64,000 bases of DNA from assembly GCF_037138995.1 (NCBI RefSeq), contig NZ_JBAXHI010000010.1, positions 1 through 64,000 of the forward strand, in the 5' to 3' direction. Shown here in pieces: positions 35,342 to 43,483 of the stretch. The stretch's first letter is position 1, and the number at the start of each line of letters is the position of its first letter. The DNA comes from Chlorohelix sp037138995 (GTDB lineage: Bacteria; Chloroflexota; Chloroflexia; Chloroheliales; Chloroheliaceae). The notes under the pieces were generated by a model. The model did not search any database. It saw only the letters and a program-made list of their open reading frames with translations, and was not told where the DNA came from. Position numbers and translations under genes: made by a program.

Positions 35342-37168
35342 ATGCCTTCTGTAACCCGCCCACGTCTTGACGAATTTTTGTTAGCCGTGCTATGGCTTAT
35401 TACTGTGCCTGTTTGGGCTTATTTTGGCTTTGTAGGCTACTTTATAAACTTGTTTACCCCTTTGAGTTTCCGCTTACCCGGTTTTGTCATCGGTTTCTTT
35501 TTTCTCTGCTTGCTGGTATTTGGGCTTCGGTTTGCCCTAAAAATATTCTTGAGACTTCCCAAAACCCCGCCCAAATGGCTGGATAGCTCTGCTCCCGTTG
35601 TTATGGGGACTACTCTTTTGCTGGGTTCTTTATTCAGCCTTTTTACTTTGGTAGTGATGATATATTATTTGTTCTCAACCTCACTTGAGGATTTAATGTT
35701 TGTGTGGGGTTTCATTACGGCAATAGGGGTACTGGTATTTGGTATTTATTTACTGCTTGCTGCTATATATAATTTTGAGCCGTTTCTTATGCTGTTTGAT
35801 AAACCGAACAGGCAGAAAATACCGTGGTTCTTGAATTGGGCTATCTGGCTAAATCAATTTAGAATAAAAATGATTTCTGGAGACTTATCAAGGGGACAAT
35901 CAGAACGTCTTTTGCATGGTCCGTTGGCGTTTGAGTCAGATTTACATGCTATTATCCATGACGAAAAAGTAGGTGTTCATCCCGCTCTGGAAAAAACAAT
36001 GATTGGGCAAGGCGGTTGGCACGTAAATACTTTGGGTATTACTGCTAATGCATCGGTTATTTTCGCTGCCAGCGATGGCTCAGTTCCACACTTCCAAGCA
36101 GGCGGTAGAAAAGGGGTATTATTCCCCCCCGAAATCAAGTTCTGGGATTGGCATACCAATAAGATACAAACTACCACTCTTGCCAAAACCCAATCTTTTA
36201 TAACTCGAAATAAGCAAGTACCTGAATCGCTACTTAATTATACTTTTCTTGTGCCGGCTGGGGGCGGGAAATTTGTTTGGGTTATTCCCAATACGGTTTA
36301 TTTGGGTGACTGGCAAAATGATTCGGTCAAAGTTTTAAAGCCGGAAGGTGAGCTATTCTTAAAGGGATACGGGGGGTTTGCGCCCGTAGCTATCAGCCCT
36401 GAAGGCACAAAATTTGCGTGGTGCGATGCCACAGGTCAAATCTTTTTCTGGGATGTGGTAGCCGACCAGACCCGTCCTTTGCGTTCTTATCCCATTCGGC
36501 ACAATGCACAGCTTGGCAATGAAGAAGGAATTTGGGGTTTGCTTTTCAGTCCGGACGGTACAAAAATTGCGGCTATTGCTAAGAAAGGCGTATTGCTCCA
36601 AAATGTTTATACTGGCTGGCGTTGGTTTGCCGAATTAAAAACAAGCGTAGAGAAACTGACTACGTTTGCTTTCAATCACGATGGGTTTGAAATGGCTATC
36701 GGTATAATGATTTTGGAAGATGCGATTCGCCGACCTCCGAAACGTTCCAAATATAGCCGCCAACCTGTTCTCCAGCAATTGCCGCCCGGTAGTGCAGATT
36801 CTTCCGGTAAGACATGGTATTCAGTAGTACGAATCTGGGACTTACGGGCAGCAGATTACATTGATATTGTGGTTGGAGCCAGCCCCATCCGTGACCTCGC
36901 TTTTAGCCCTGACAATCTGGTTCTCGCGGCGGTTGATGAGGAAGGGGTTTTGAAGCTGTGGGATATTATGCCGGAAGGCAGCGTGATTAATCCACCGCGT
37001 CTGGCGGCTTTGCTGGAATTGGGTATAACCGGGCGTAAGACTAGGGTAATTTTCTCACCCGACCTCAAACGCTTGATTTGCGCCACCGATAATCGCATTT
37101 TGATTTGGAATATTGAGAAGGTTCGCCAAGAGTGGAAAGCCCTAGAGTCTCAAAAACCGGATGAATAG
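35342..37168 (+). CDS. membrane protein with WD40-like repeat domain
   Basis: About four N-terminal membrane helices (within residues 10-150) are followed by a soluble beta-propeller. Repeat signatures are FAPVAISPEGTKFAWCD...FFWDV, IWGLLFSPDGTKIAAIA, IRDLAFSPDNLVLAAVDEEG with LKLWDI, and VIFSPDLKRLICATD with ILIWNI. At least four to five blades are clear, the others degenerate. WD40 propellers are protein-docking platforms, and no catalytic domain is seen. It starts 45 bp after rel without a promoter between them, so it may be cotranscribed, but a functional link to the stringent response is not implied by sequence. Confidence 0.8.
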   Translation: MPSVTRPRLDEFLLAVLWLITVPVWAYFGFVGYFINLFTPLSFRLPGFVIGFFFLCLLVFGLRFALKIFLRLPKTPPKWLDSSAPVVMGTTLLLGSLFSLFTLVVMIYYLFSTSLEDLMFVWGFITAIGVLVFGIYLLLAAIYNFEPFLMLFDKPNRQKIPWFLNWAIWLNQFRIKMISGDLSRGQSERLLHGPLAFESDLHAIIHDEKVGVHPALEKTMIGQGGWHVNTLGITANASVIFAASDGSVPHFQAGGRKGVLFPPEIKFWDWHTNKIQTTTLAKTQSFITRNKQVPESLLNYTFLVPAGGGKFVWVIPNTVYLGDWQNDSVKVLKPEGELFLKGYGGFAPVAISPEGTKFAWCDATGQIFFWDVVADQTRPLRSYPIRHNAQLGNEEGIWGLLFSPDGTKIAAIAKKGVLLQNVYTGWRWFAELKTSVEKLTTFAFNHDGFEMAIGIMILEDAIRRPPKRSKYSRQPVLQQLPPGSADSSGKTWYSVVRIWDLRAADYIDIVVGASPIRDLAFSPDNLVLAAVDEEGVLKLWDIMPEGSVINPPRLAALLELGITGRKTRVIFSPDLKRLICATDNRILIWNIEKVRQEWKALESQKPDE

Positions 37169-37200
37169 GTCTTTTGCTTAAAGTAGTAAGAATGTAAAGA

Positions 37201-37220
37201 CAAGGGGTTTAAACCCCTTG
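37201..37220. terminator. perfect 20-bp palindrome between convergent genes
   Basis: CAAGGGGTTT followed by its exact complement AAACCCCTTG, 33 bp after the WD40 gene stop and 12 bp after the stop of the convergent acyl-CoA dehydrogenase. The minus-strand side continues into T-rich sequence. A bidirectional terminator is likely, though neither side has a long T run. Confidence 0.55.
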
Positions 37221-37231
37221 CCTGAAATCAC

Positions 37232-38500
37232 CTATAGTTCTTTACTGGAATAACCGAGCATGCGTCGCGCTACTACCAGACGATTAATCTGTCCTGTGCC
37301 TTCGTATAGGTCGTTAATCTTGCCGTCGCGCATCCACTTTTCGACCAACAGTTTGCAATCGTAGCCCTCTGCGCCTAGCAATTCCACCGCTTTCTGCGTA
37401 ACCCACGTTACCGCTTCGCCCGCTTTCACCTTGCACATCGAGGCTTCCAGCGAATTGGAGATGCCGCTATCCATCTGCCAAGCAGCCCGTATGGTCAGCA
37501 ACCAAGCAGCTCGCAATTGCGCTTCCATCCGCATCACATCGCGCTCAACTGCCGTCAGCACATTAGGGGGCGCATCGTAGCGAATAGTAACGCCTTGTTT
37601 GAACAAGAAATCTTTGGTGAAATCGAGCGCGGCGCGTCCTACTCCAATGGCGCTGGCAGCAACTAAGGGGCGGGTGGCATCAAAGGTTTTCATTGCGCCG
37701 GCAAAGCCTTTGCTATCTTTTCCCTCCGCTTTTGCCAGTTCGGGGCTACCGATAATATTATCGTAGGGGATGCGACAATCGGCGAAGGTGAGGGCAGCAG
37801 TATCGCTGGCGCGAATCCCGTGTTTTTTCTCCAAACGTGCCACCGTCATACCGGGAGTGTTGCCTTCTACCACGAAAGCCCGCATCCCGGCGCGTCCCGT
37901 ACCGGGGGCAATGGTAGCCCATACCACCACGATTCCGGGCGATTCTTGGGCTGCCATCAAGCCGTTGGTGACGAAAATCTTCTCGCCATTAAGAATCCAT
38001 TCCTTGCCGTCTTCGGTCAGCTTGGCGGTGGTACGAATGTTGGCGGTATCGCTTCCGGCTTGCGGTTCGGTCATCGCCATTGCGCCCCATTTAGGTTCGC
38101 CCCCTTTGAAGCGAGTTAGGAAGCGTTCGCGCTGTTCGGGGGTTCCGGCTGCTTCTACCGCTGCTGCCCCTAACGCGCCCCCGGCGGTGGAGAGGTACAA
38201 ACCGCAATCGCCGTAGGAAAGCATCTCCACGGTGTACATCAGCGCGAGGTTGCGGATTTTAGGACCGCTGACCTTTTCGCCACTTTCGCCACCCGACATA
38301 GAGAGCAAATCGCCGCTACTAGCACGTTCTCGATGCCCGGCGTTATTGCCGCCATCCCACATCAGTTTGATATAATCCCACGGTCGGTCATGCTCATGCA
38401 CATCAAAATGGCGGGAAGCGGGGCGCATTACGTTCAACGCTACCTGCTCTAGAATTTGTAACTGTTTGCCTAAAGAGGCTGGAATTTCAAAATCAATCAT
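37232..38500 (-). CDS. acyl-CoA dehydrogenase
   Basis: FAD flavoprotein introducing the alpha-beta double bond into acyl-CoA. WGAMAMTEPQAGSDTANI is the FAD/substrate signature. DLYEGTGQINRLVVARRML holds the catalytic Glu in the usual YEGT context near the C-terminus. An N-terminal insertion rich in Gly/Ser (about 60-95) is unusual. The 422 residues are within range. AAAGAGG precedes the ATG. It lies 18 bp downstream of a second acyl-CoA dehydrogenase-like gene, so the two are cotranscribed and may form one enzyme. Confidence 0.9.
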   Translation of the reverse strand: MIDFEIPASLGKQLQILEQVALNVMRPASRHFDVHEHDRPWDYIKLMWDGGNNAGHRERASSGDLLSMSGGESGEKVSGPKIRNLALMYTVEMLSYGDCGLYLSTAGGALGAAAVEAAGTPEQRERFLTRFKGGEPKWGAMAMTEPQAGSDTANIRTTAKLTEDGKEWILNGEKIFVTNGLMAAQESPGIVVVWATIAPGTGRAGMRAFVVEGNTPGMTVARLEKKHGIRASDTAALTFADCRIPYDNIIGSPELAKAEGKDSKGFAGAMKTFDATRPLVAASAIGVGRAALDFTKDFLFKQGVTIRYDAPPNVLTAVERDVMRMEAQLRAAWLLTIRAAWQMDSGISNSLEASMCKVKAGEAVTWVTQKAVELLGAEGYDCKLLVEKWMRDGKINDLYEGTGQINRLVVARRMLGYSSKEL

Positions 38501-38518
38501 CGTTTTGCCTCTTTCTTT

Positions 38519-39613
38519 CTATAGCATTGCCGCGCCGGTAAGGCTGGCAAAAGCGCGGGCGTTGCGTAAAAGTTGCTCAACCGGATTCTCACGAATGTAG
38601 CCATGCCCGCCCCAAATCTGAACTGCTCGGTCTGCCACCGTCATAACCGTATCATTGGCATAGTTGAAGCCTAGCACACATTCGCGGGTAGCCTCGTTGC
38701 CCTTATCCAGATTCCAAGCGGCTTCCCATGTCATCAGTCGCGCCGAGTCAACTTCCATTTGCATTTCCGCCAGCATAAAGGCGATGCTTTGGAACTGGGC
38801 GATAAATTTACCGAATGCCTGTCGCTGTTTGGCATATTCAAGGGCATGCTCAAGGGCTATGCGGGCTACTCCCACCCCCAGGCCTGCTACCGTTACGCGG
38901 GAAACGTTTAGCAAGTGGCGTATGTCGCACCCGTTATCCTCACCAAGCCGCGCCGTTGCCGGAACGCGACAACCATTCAAGGTAACGCCGTAAGTAGGCA
39001 AGGCGCGTAAGCCCATCAGCGATTCGCGCTGGCTTATTTGCAAACCCTCTGTGCCTTTTTCTACGATAAAGGCTTGGGTTGCGCCGTTTTCATTGGCATA
39101 GACCAGAATGGCATCTGCCCCTTCCGCGTTTGCAACCCGTACCTTTACGCCGTCCAATATATAGTCATCACCCTCACGGCGAGCGGTGGTTTTCATACTA
39201 TTAGGGTCAAAACTCCAGCCGTTTTCGGTGAAAGCGGTGGTAAGGGCGGGTTGTTTGTCCTCGCCTAGCAGTGATAACCAACGCGCTTTTTGGGCATCGC
39301 TGCCGAATTTAAGCATCGGCAAGCCAAACAACGCGGGGGTAAGCACTTGCAATGCCAGCGCAAGGTCTCCGTAAGCCAGTTCTTCCGCGTAAATAGCTGC
39401 GCTAATTGCGGAATGTGGCTCACCCAGACCGCCAAATTCTTCGGGTAGCCAGCCGCCTACTATACCGAGTCGCCAGCCTTCCTGTACCAGTGCGGGCGCA
39501 AAAGCATTATTTTCGTCCGCATCATGACGCGCCCGGCTTACTTTGTCGCGGGAAAAGCGGCGGATAGTATCAATAACTGCCTGTTGCTCTTCAGTTGGCG
39601 CAAAGGAAATCAT
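38519..39613 (-). CDS. acyl-CoA dehydrogenase-like protein lacking the C-terminal catalytic Glu motif
   Basis: Clear acyl-CoA dehydrogenase fold: FAPTEEQQAVIDTIRRF at the start, a FAD-domain middle with TTAFTENGWSFDP replacing the usual TEP.aGSD signature, and C-terminal QAFGKFIAQFQSIAFMLAEM and QIWGGHGYIRENPVEQLLRNAR. After this the protein ends in AFASLTGAAML, without the YEGT(S)EIQR segment that supplies the catalytic base. The 364 residues are slightly short. GGAG precedes the ATG. It is the first gene of a two-gene operon with a complete dehydrogenase, reminiscent of heterotetrameric dehydrogenases of Mycobacterium in which one subunit lacks the base. An inactive or differently acting homotetramer is the alternative. 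Confidence 0.85.
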   Translation of the reverse strand: MISFAPTEEQQAVIDTIRRFSRDKVSRARHDADENNAFAPALVQEGWRLGIVGGWLPEEFGGLGEPHSAISAAIYAEELAYGDLALALQVLTPALFGLPMLKFGSDAQKARWLSLLGEDKQPALTTAFTENGWSFDPNSMKTTARREGDDYILDGVKVRVANAEGADAILVYANENGATQAFIVEKGTEGLQISQRESLMGLRALPTYGVTLNGCRVPATARLGEDNGCDIRHLLNVSRVTVAGLGVGVARIALEHALEYAKQRQAFGKFIAQFQSIAFMLAEMQMEVDSARLMTWEAAWNLDKGNEATRECVLGFNYANDTVMTVADRAVQIWGGHGYIRENPVEQLLRNARAFASLTGAAML

Positions 39614-39678
39614 TCTTACTCTCCAATGTGATTTTATATGGTCTTTTTAAACCGGGCACCGTTGCCCGGCGTTATCTG

Positions 39679-39707
39679 AGAATAGTGGATTGAGCCGAAG
39701 GTGTCAA
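39679..39707 (-). promoter_or_regulatory. promoter of the acyl-CoA dehydrogenase pair
   Basis: On the minus strand TTGACA (39702-39707), 17-bp spacer, TATTCT (39679-39684). It gives a leader of about 60 nt to ATG 39613. Confidence 0.65.
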
Positions 39708-39801
39708 TTACAATTACTTGTGATAAGATAAACGTGCAGGCAATACGGTAGTGTTTGATGGGGGCGCTACTGCTCCGTTTTTTAGCAAAGGAGAATGAGA
39801 C

Positions 39802-40314
39802 GTGGATTTAAGGGACTGGATTCGCGATGTGCCAGATTTTCCCAAGCCGGGTATCCTTTTTAAGGATATTACGCCATTGCTGCAAAACCACAAAGCGATG
39901 ACGTTCGCTTTTGACCAGATGGCGGGTTTATTCAAAGGTCAACCGATTGATTTGGTAGTTGGTATTGAATCACGCGGTTTTATCTTTGGCGCGCCCCTTG
40001 CCGATAGATTGGGAGCAGGTTTTGTACCTATTCGCAAGGTTGGGAAGTTGCCTTACAGCACTATCTTCGAGGAATACGACCTTGAGTACGGCACCAACAA
40101 GATTGAGATTCACGAGGATGCCATCAAACCGGGTCAGAATGTTTTAATCGTGGACGACTTGCTGGCTACGGGCGGTACGGTAACAGCCGCTGCCAATCTG
40201 GTAGAGAAGTTGGGCGGGAAAGTGCAGGGTATGACTTTCCTGATAGAGCTAAGATTCCTCAACGGGCGTGAGAAGTTAAGCCGTTTCGATGTAAAATCTC
40301 TGGTAGAGTATTAG
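39802..40314 (+). CDS. apt: adenine phosphoribosyltransferase
   Basis: Salvages adenine with PRPP to AMP. The PRPP-binding loop VLIVDDLLATGGT is intact. IPDFPKPGI-like VPDFPKPGILFKDIT at the N-terminus and VVGIESRGFIFGAPLA are typical Apt signatures. The 170-residue length is exact for the family. The start is GTG 39802, fixed by AAAGGAG at 39787-39793. Salvage of adenine fits an organism that also encodes an adenosine-producing SAM hydrolase, though adenosine would need conversion first. Confidence 0.96.
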   Translation: MDLRDWIRDVPDFPKPGILFKDITPLLQNHKAMTFAFDQMAGLFKGQPIDLVVGIESRGFIFGAPLADRLGAGFVPIRKVGKLPYSTIFEEYDLEYGTNKIEIHEDAIKPGQNVLIVDDLLATGGTVTAAANLVEKLGGKVQGMTFLIELRFLNGREKLSRFDVKSLVEY

Positions 40315-40344
40315 GCTTAGTGATGAATAGTTAAGCCGGAATAT

Positions 40345-40373
40345 AATGTTGGGCAAGTATTATGCCCAACATT
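40345..40373 (+). terminator. hairpin after apt
   Basis: AATGTTGGGCA (40345-40355) pairs perfectly with TGCCCAACATT (40363-40373) around a 7-nt loop, 30 bp after the stop codon. No T tract follows, so it may reduce rather than end transcription into the next gene. Confidence 0.5.
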
Positions 40374-40427
40374 AACCCTCCTAATTGCAAGGTTACTTTT
40401 GGTAAATAACATAAGGAGTTTTTCCTA

Positions 40428-40676
40428 ATGGCTAAATGGGAATATTGCTGCGTAATTGGAATGGGTAAATTAATGCGAAATCTCGAACCTTCTTTTCCTG
40501 CAATCTGGTTTTTTCGTGAGGATGGTATTGAAATCGTGGATATTAAGAGCAAAACCGAAGGCAATGATGTCGCCAAGGTAATAGCCCGCTTAGGCTTAGA
40601 AGGTTGGGAGATGGTAGGCGCTGGTAACAACGGTACTGAACATCACTCCCTTTATTTCAAAAAACCAAAAGAGTAA
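40428..40676 (+). CDS. DUF4177-like small protein (82 aa)
   Basis: MAKWEYCCVIGMG at the start and VIARLGLEGWEMVGAGNNG near the end match the pattern of DUF4177-type proteins (strand, helix ending in 'GxEGWELVG', strand). Function unknown in the family. AAGGAG precedes the ATG. It ends 6 bp before the start of the tandem nitrilase gene. Confidence 0.7.
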   Translation: MAKWEYCCVIGMGKLMRNLEPSFPAIWFFREDGIEIVDIKSKTEGNDVAKVIARLGLEGWEMVGAGNNGTEHHSLYFKKPKE

Positions 40677-40682
40677 GCCTTG

Positions 40683-42404
40683 ATGTCGGAAAATAACCTG
40701 CGAAAACTACGGGTAGCGAGCCTGCAACTAGAGGCACTCGACCTCCCACGGGCGAATGAGGCATTGCAACGCGCTTTGGCTTTGATTGACCGCGCCGCTG
40801 CCGAATATCAGCCCGACCTGATTGTTACCCCCGAATGTACCTATCCCGCCTATGTGTTGGGTAATGAGAAAGAATTCAAGACACATTATCCCGGCGACCC
40901 GCTTCCCCACTTTGCCGAGAAAGCGCGTCAGCATAATTGCCATATCATAGTGGGTCTTGCCACTCCCACCGAAGACCCGGAAGGCAAGTTGCTGCTATAT
41001 AATGAAGCGGTACTGTTTTCCCCGGCTGGGGATGTAATCGGGCGGACTGCCAAGAGCCTGTTATGGCATTTTGATAGCAAATGGTTTTGCCCCGGTACAA
41101 GTTATCCGGTGTTTGATACGGAAATCGGGCGTATTGGAATGATTGTCTGTGCCGATGGACGGCAGCCCGAAATCAGCCGTATATTGGCGTTGCAAGGCGC
41201 ACAAATCATCGTTGACCCAACGGCGTGGGTTACTTACGGCACAGACCGCCAAGCTCTTACCAACCCGCAAGCCGATTTTATGCTGGCAACCCGCGCTTTT
41301 GAAAATGGCGTTTGGTGTGTGGCTTCGGACAAGATTGGTTTAGAACGCGGCACGGTGCTTTACGCCGGACGGAGCAGCATTATTAGCCCTGAAGGTAAGA
41401 AAGTAGCGGTAGGCTCATCCGATAAAGAAGAAATTGTTTTTGCTGAAATCGATTTGAAGCCGCGTCCCTTGCCTTCTGCCCCACGTTACCCAAAGCTCTA
41501 TCACGATTTAGTAGAACCCACTGAAAATCAGCCCATCCATTTTATTTTGCAAGAAGCGCTTGTGCCACACCGCGCCCATATTCGGGCAGCGGTAGCGCAA
41601 TATCGCTCTTTTACTAGCACCGAGCAGATGGGCGAAGTCACGCGGACGTTGGTTAAGCAACTGGAGCGTGAATCGGCTGATTTGGTGGCGTTACCGGATA
41701 TTGCGCCCGGTTTTGCCGAAGAAGCGGCACAGCGCGGCGATTTGGTTTTCCCTTTTTATCGCACTCTTAGTAAACTACGTGGGGTGGCTATACTGGCAAC
41801 CGCTGTTGAAAGCGAAGGCAACCGCCGTTATAAAACGGCACGGCTATTCCAAAATGGCATGGAACTGGGCGTATGGCGGCAAACCCATTTTACCGTGCAA
41901 GATGAAGGTTATTGGACACCCGCCACCGAGATTGGTCCTGTTGTTAGGTTGAACGGTAGCGCGGCGCGTATAGGGGTGATGTTGGGCGCAGATGGCTATG
42001 GACCGGAAGTCGCTCGGTGCTTGATGCTCAAAGGGGCAGACGTAATTTTGTATCCAACCCGCGCGGTTTTGCCTACTAACGATTTCAGCCTGTCACAGTT
42101 GGTACGTTCGCGTGCCTCTGAAAACAGGGTATATGTGCTGGCAGCTACTCCCTTAGAAACGCTTAAAGATTTGTCTGGAAATAGCATACGCGGTTCCTCG
42201 CTAATTGCTGACCCCTCCGGCGCGGTAATTGCCCCCGCTTTGCCCGATACTGCGATGGCGGTTAGCGCACAGCTTATATTAGGCTTGAGCCGCAATAAAT
42301 TAAGCGCACCCGGTACGGACGTGGTTTACAATCGTATGCCGGACGTTTATCATATGTTGACAGAGGATGAGAACTCCGGGACACTCGAAAAGAGTCCGGA
42401 ATAA
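40683..42404 (+). CDS. tandem carbon-nitrogen hydrolase, second domain degenerate
   Basis: Two nitrilase-superfamily domains in one chain. Domain 1 (about 1-265) has the Glu-Lys-Cys triad: TPECTYPA (E about 50), GRTAKSLLWHF (K about 122) and IVCADGRQPE (C about 156). Domain 2 (about 295-570) keeps the fold but reads LPDIAPGF (Glu to Asp), WRQTHFT (Lys to Gln) and LGADGYGPE (Cys to Gly), so it should be catalytically dead. Typical members hydrolyse amides or nitriles, and the substrate here is unknown. An adjacent TTG at 40680 is an alternative start. It is cotranscribed with the DUF4177-like gene. Confidence 0.87.
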   Translation: MSENNLRKLRVASLQLEALDLPRANEALQRALALIDRAAAEYQPDLIVTPECTYPAYVLGNEKEFKTHYPGDPLPHFAEKARQHNCHIIVGLATPTEDPEGKLLLYNEAVLFSPAGDVIGRTAKSLLWHFDSKWFCPGTSYPVFDTEIGRIGMIVCADGRQPEISRILALQGAQIIVDPTAWVTYGTDRQALTNPQADFMLATRAFENGVWCVASDKIGLERGTVLYAGRSSIISPEGKKVAVGSSDKEEIVFAEIDLKPRPLPSAPRYPKLYHDLVEPTENQPIHFILQEALVPHRAHIRAAVAQYRSFTSTEQMGEVTRTLVKQLERESADLVALPDIAPGFAEEAAQRGDLVFPFYRTLSKLRGVAILATAVESEGNRRYKTARLFQNGMELGVWRQTHFTVQDEGYWTPATEIGPVVRLNGSAARIGVMLGADGYGPEVARCLMLKGADVILYPTRAVLPTNDFSLSQLVRSRASENRVYVLAATPLETLKDLSGNSIRGSSLIADPSGAVIAPALPDTAMAVSAQLILGLSRNKLSAPGTDVVYNRMPDVYHMLTEDENSGTLEKSPE

Positions 42405-42463
42405 GCGGTAAGGGCTTTTAGCTTGATTAACTTCTGACCATTAGAACCGGGAGATGCTCGAAT

Positions 42464-43483
42464 ATGATAGAGTTAGCTTCTAATACCGGTAACCGCCGGA
42501 TTGATAATATTTTAGGTGGGGTAGTCGGTTTGCTGGAAATTGTTTTTCCCGGTAGAATCTTGAGCTATTACCTTACCGGAAGTTACGCCGATGGTAGCCA
42601 AGTTGAAACAAGCGACCTAGATATAGAGCTAATTTTCAAAGGGGATTTGACTTCTCAAGAGCGTGACCTAGTTAGAGATATAAGCGCGGAACTTTCTTTG
42701 CTCGCTCAGATATTCATAGATATACAACCTCAAGGTGAAAGTTCCTTGCAAGAAAAGGTCAACTATTTTATAAAGTGGGGGGGACACTTTATCTATGGTG
42801 AAGATATTCGGGAAGCAATTCTAGAAATACCCACCGAAAAATATGTACACTGGGCAGCGCATACCCCGATTAGTCGCATGCTATTCTGGCGTGGCGTTCC
42901 CCAATTTTTGCGCTATCCGCTTGATGCGGTAAATCCGGCTGAGGAATTTTATGGCTATACGCAGCGCGAACTAATCTTACCGGATGGTGAACATGTGCAT
43001 AGTATCAAAGAAATGGTAGCAGCCGTGGGCTGGATGGCTACTGCAATTATCGCCATGAAAACGGGTAGAGTTGCCATTGGCAAGGAAAACTGCTTGCGGT
43101 TATACCTTGAACTGGTGGCAGATGAGTGGGCTGGTTTTGTAGAGGACGCTTTTTATAAGGGTCGAAACCTATGGCATTATTTAATACCACAGGAAGCACA
43201 AGACCGCGAAGCATTGCGTGAAATCTGTAGTCGTGTACCGCTTTTTGAGAATCATTACCTGAACTTATATCGCAATTTCTTGCTAAATGAAGTTAAATCT
43301 TCAGACCGGGATGCTCGTAGAGTGGCAATTCATCGGTTAGGGGAAATTATCTATCCCGGTGATGAGGCGTTAGAAGCATTAAAAGGCTTGGAATCGGGTG
43401 ATGACCTAGAGTTGCAATCGGAGATTAATCAGGCTTTATATAACATTAAAGAGGCGCAAAGCTTAAATGAGCAAAAAGGGTAA
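42464..43483 (+). CDS. nucleotidyltransferase-fold protein with C-terminal helical repeats
   Basis: Residues about 30-115 form a polymerase-beta-type nucleotidyltransferase core: LTGSYADGSQVETSDLDIEL contains the GSxADG and DxD metal motif, with a third Asp candidate in FIDIQPQ. The middle (120-250) is helical, as in aminoglycoside adenylyltransferases. The last 60 residues (AIHRLGEIIYPGDEALEAL...) resemble a HEAT repeat pair. It could adenylylate a small molecule, a protein or a tRNA, and resistance is not implied. GGGAG precedes the ATG. Its last 17 bp overlap the phosphofructokinase gene, showing translational coupling. Confidence 0.78.
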   Translation: MIELASNTGNRRIDNILGGVVGLLEIVFPGRILSYYLTGSYADGSQVETSDLDIELIFKGDLTSQERDLVRDISAELSLLAQIFIDIQPQGESSLQEKVNYFIKWGGHFIYGEDIREAILEIPTEKYVHWAAHTPISRMLFWRGVPQFLRYPLDAVNPAEEFYGYTQRELILPDGEHVHSIKEMVAAVGWMATAIIAMKTGRVAIGKENCLRLYLELVADEWAGFVEDAFYKGRNLWHYLIPQEAQDREALREICSRVPLFENHYLNLYRNFLLNEVKSSDRDARRVAIHRLGEIIYPGDEALEALKGLESGDDLELQSEINQALYNIKEAQSLNEQKG

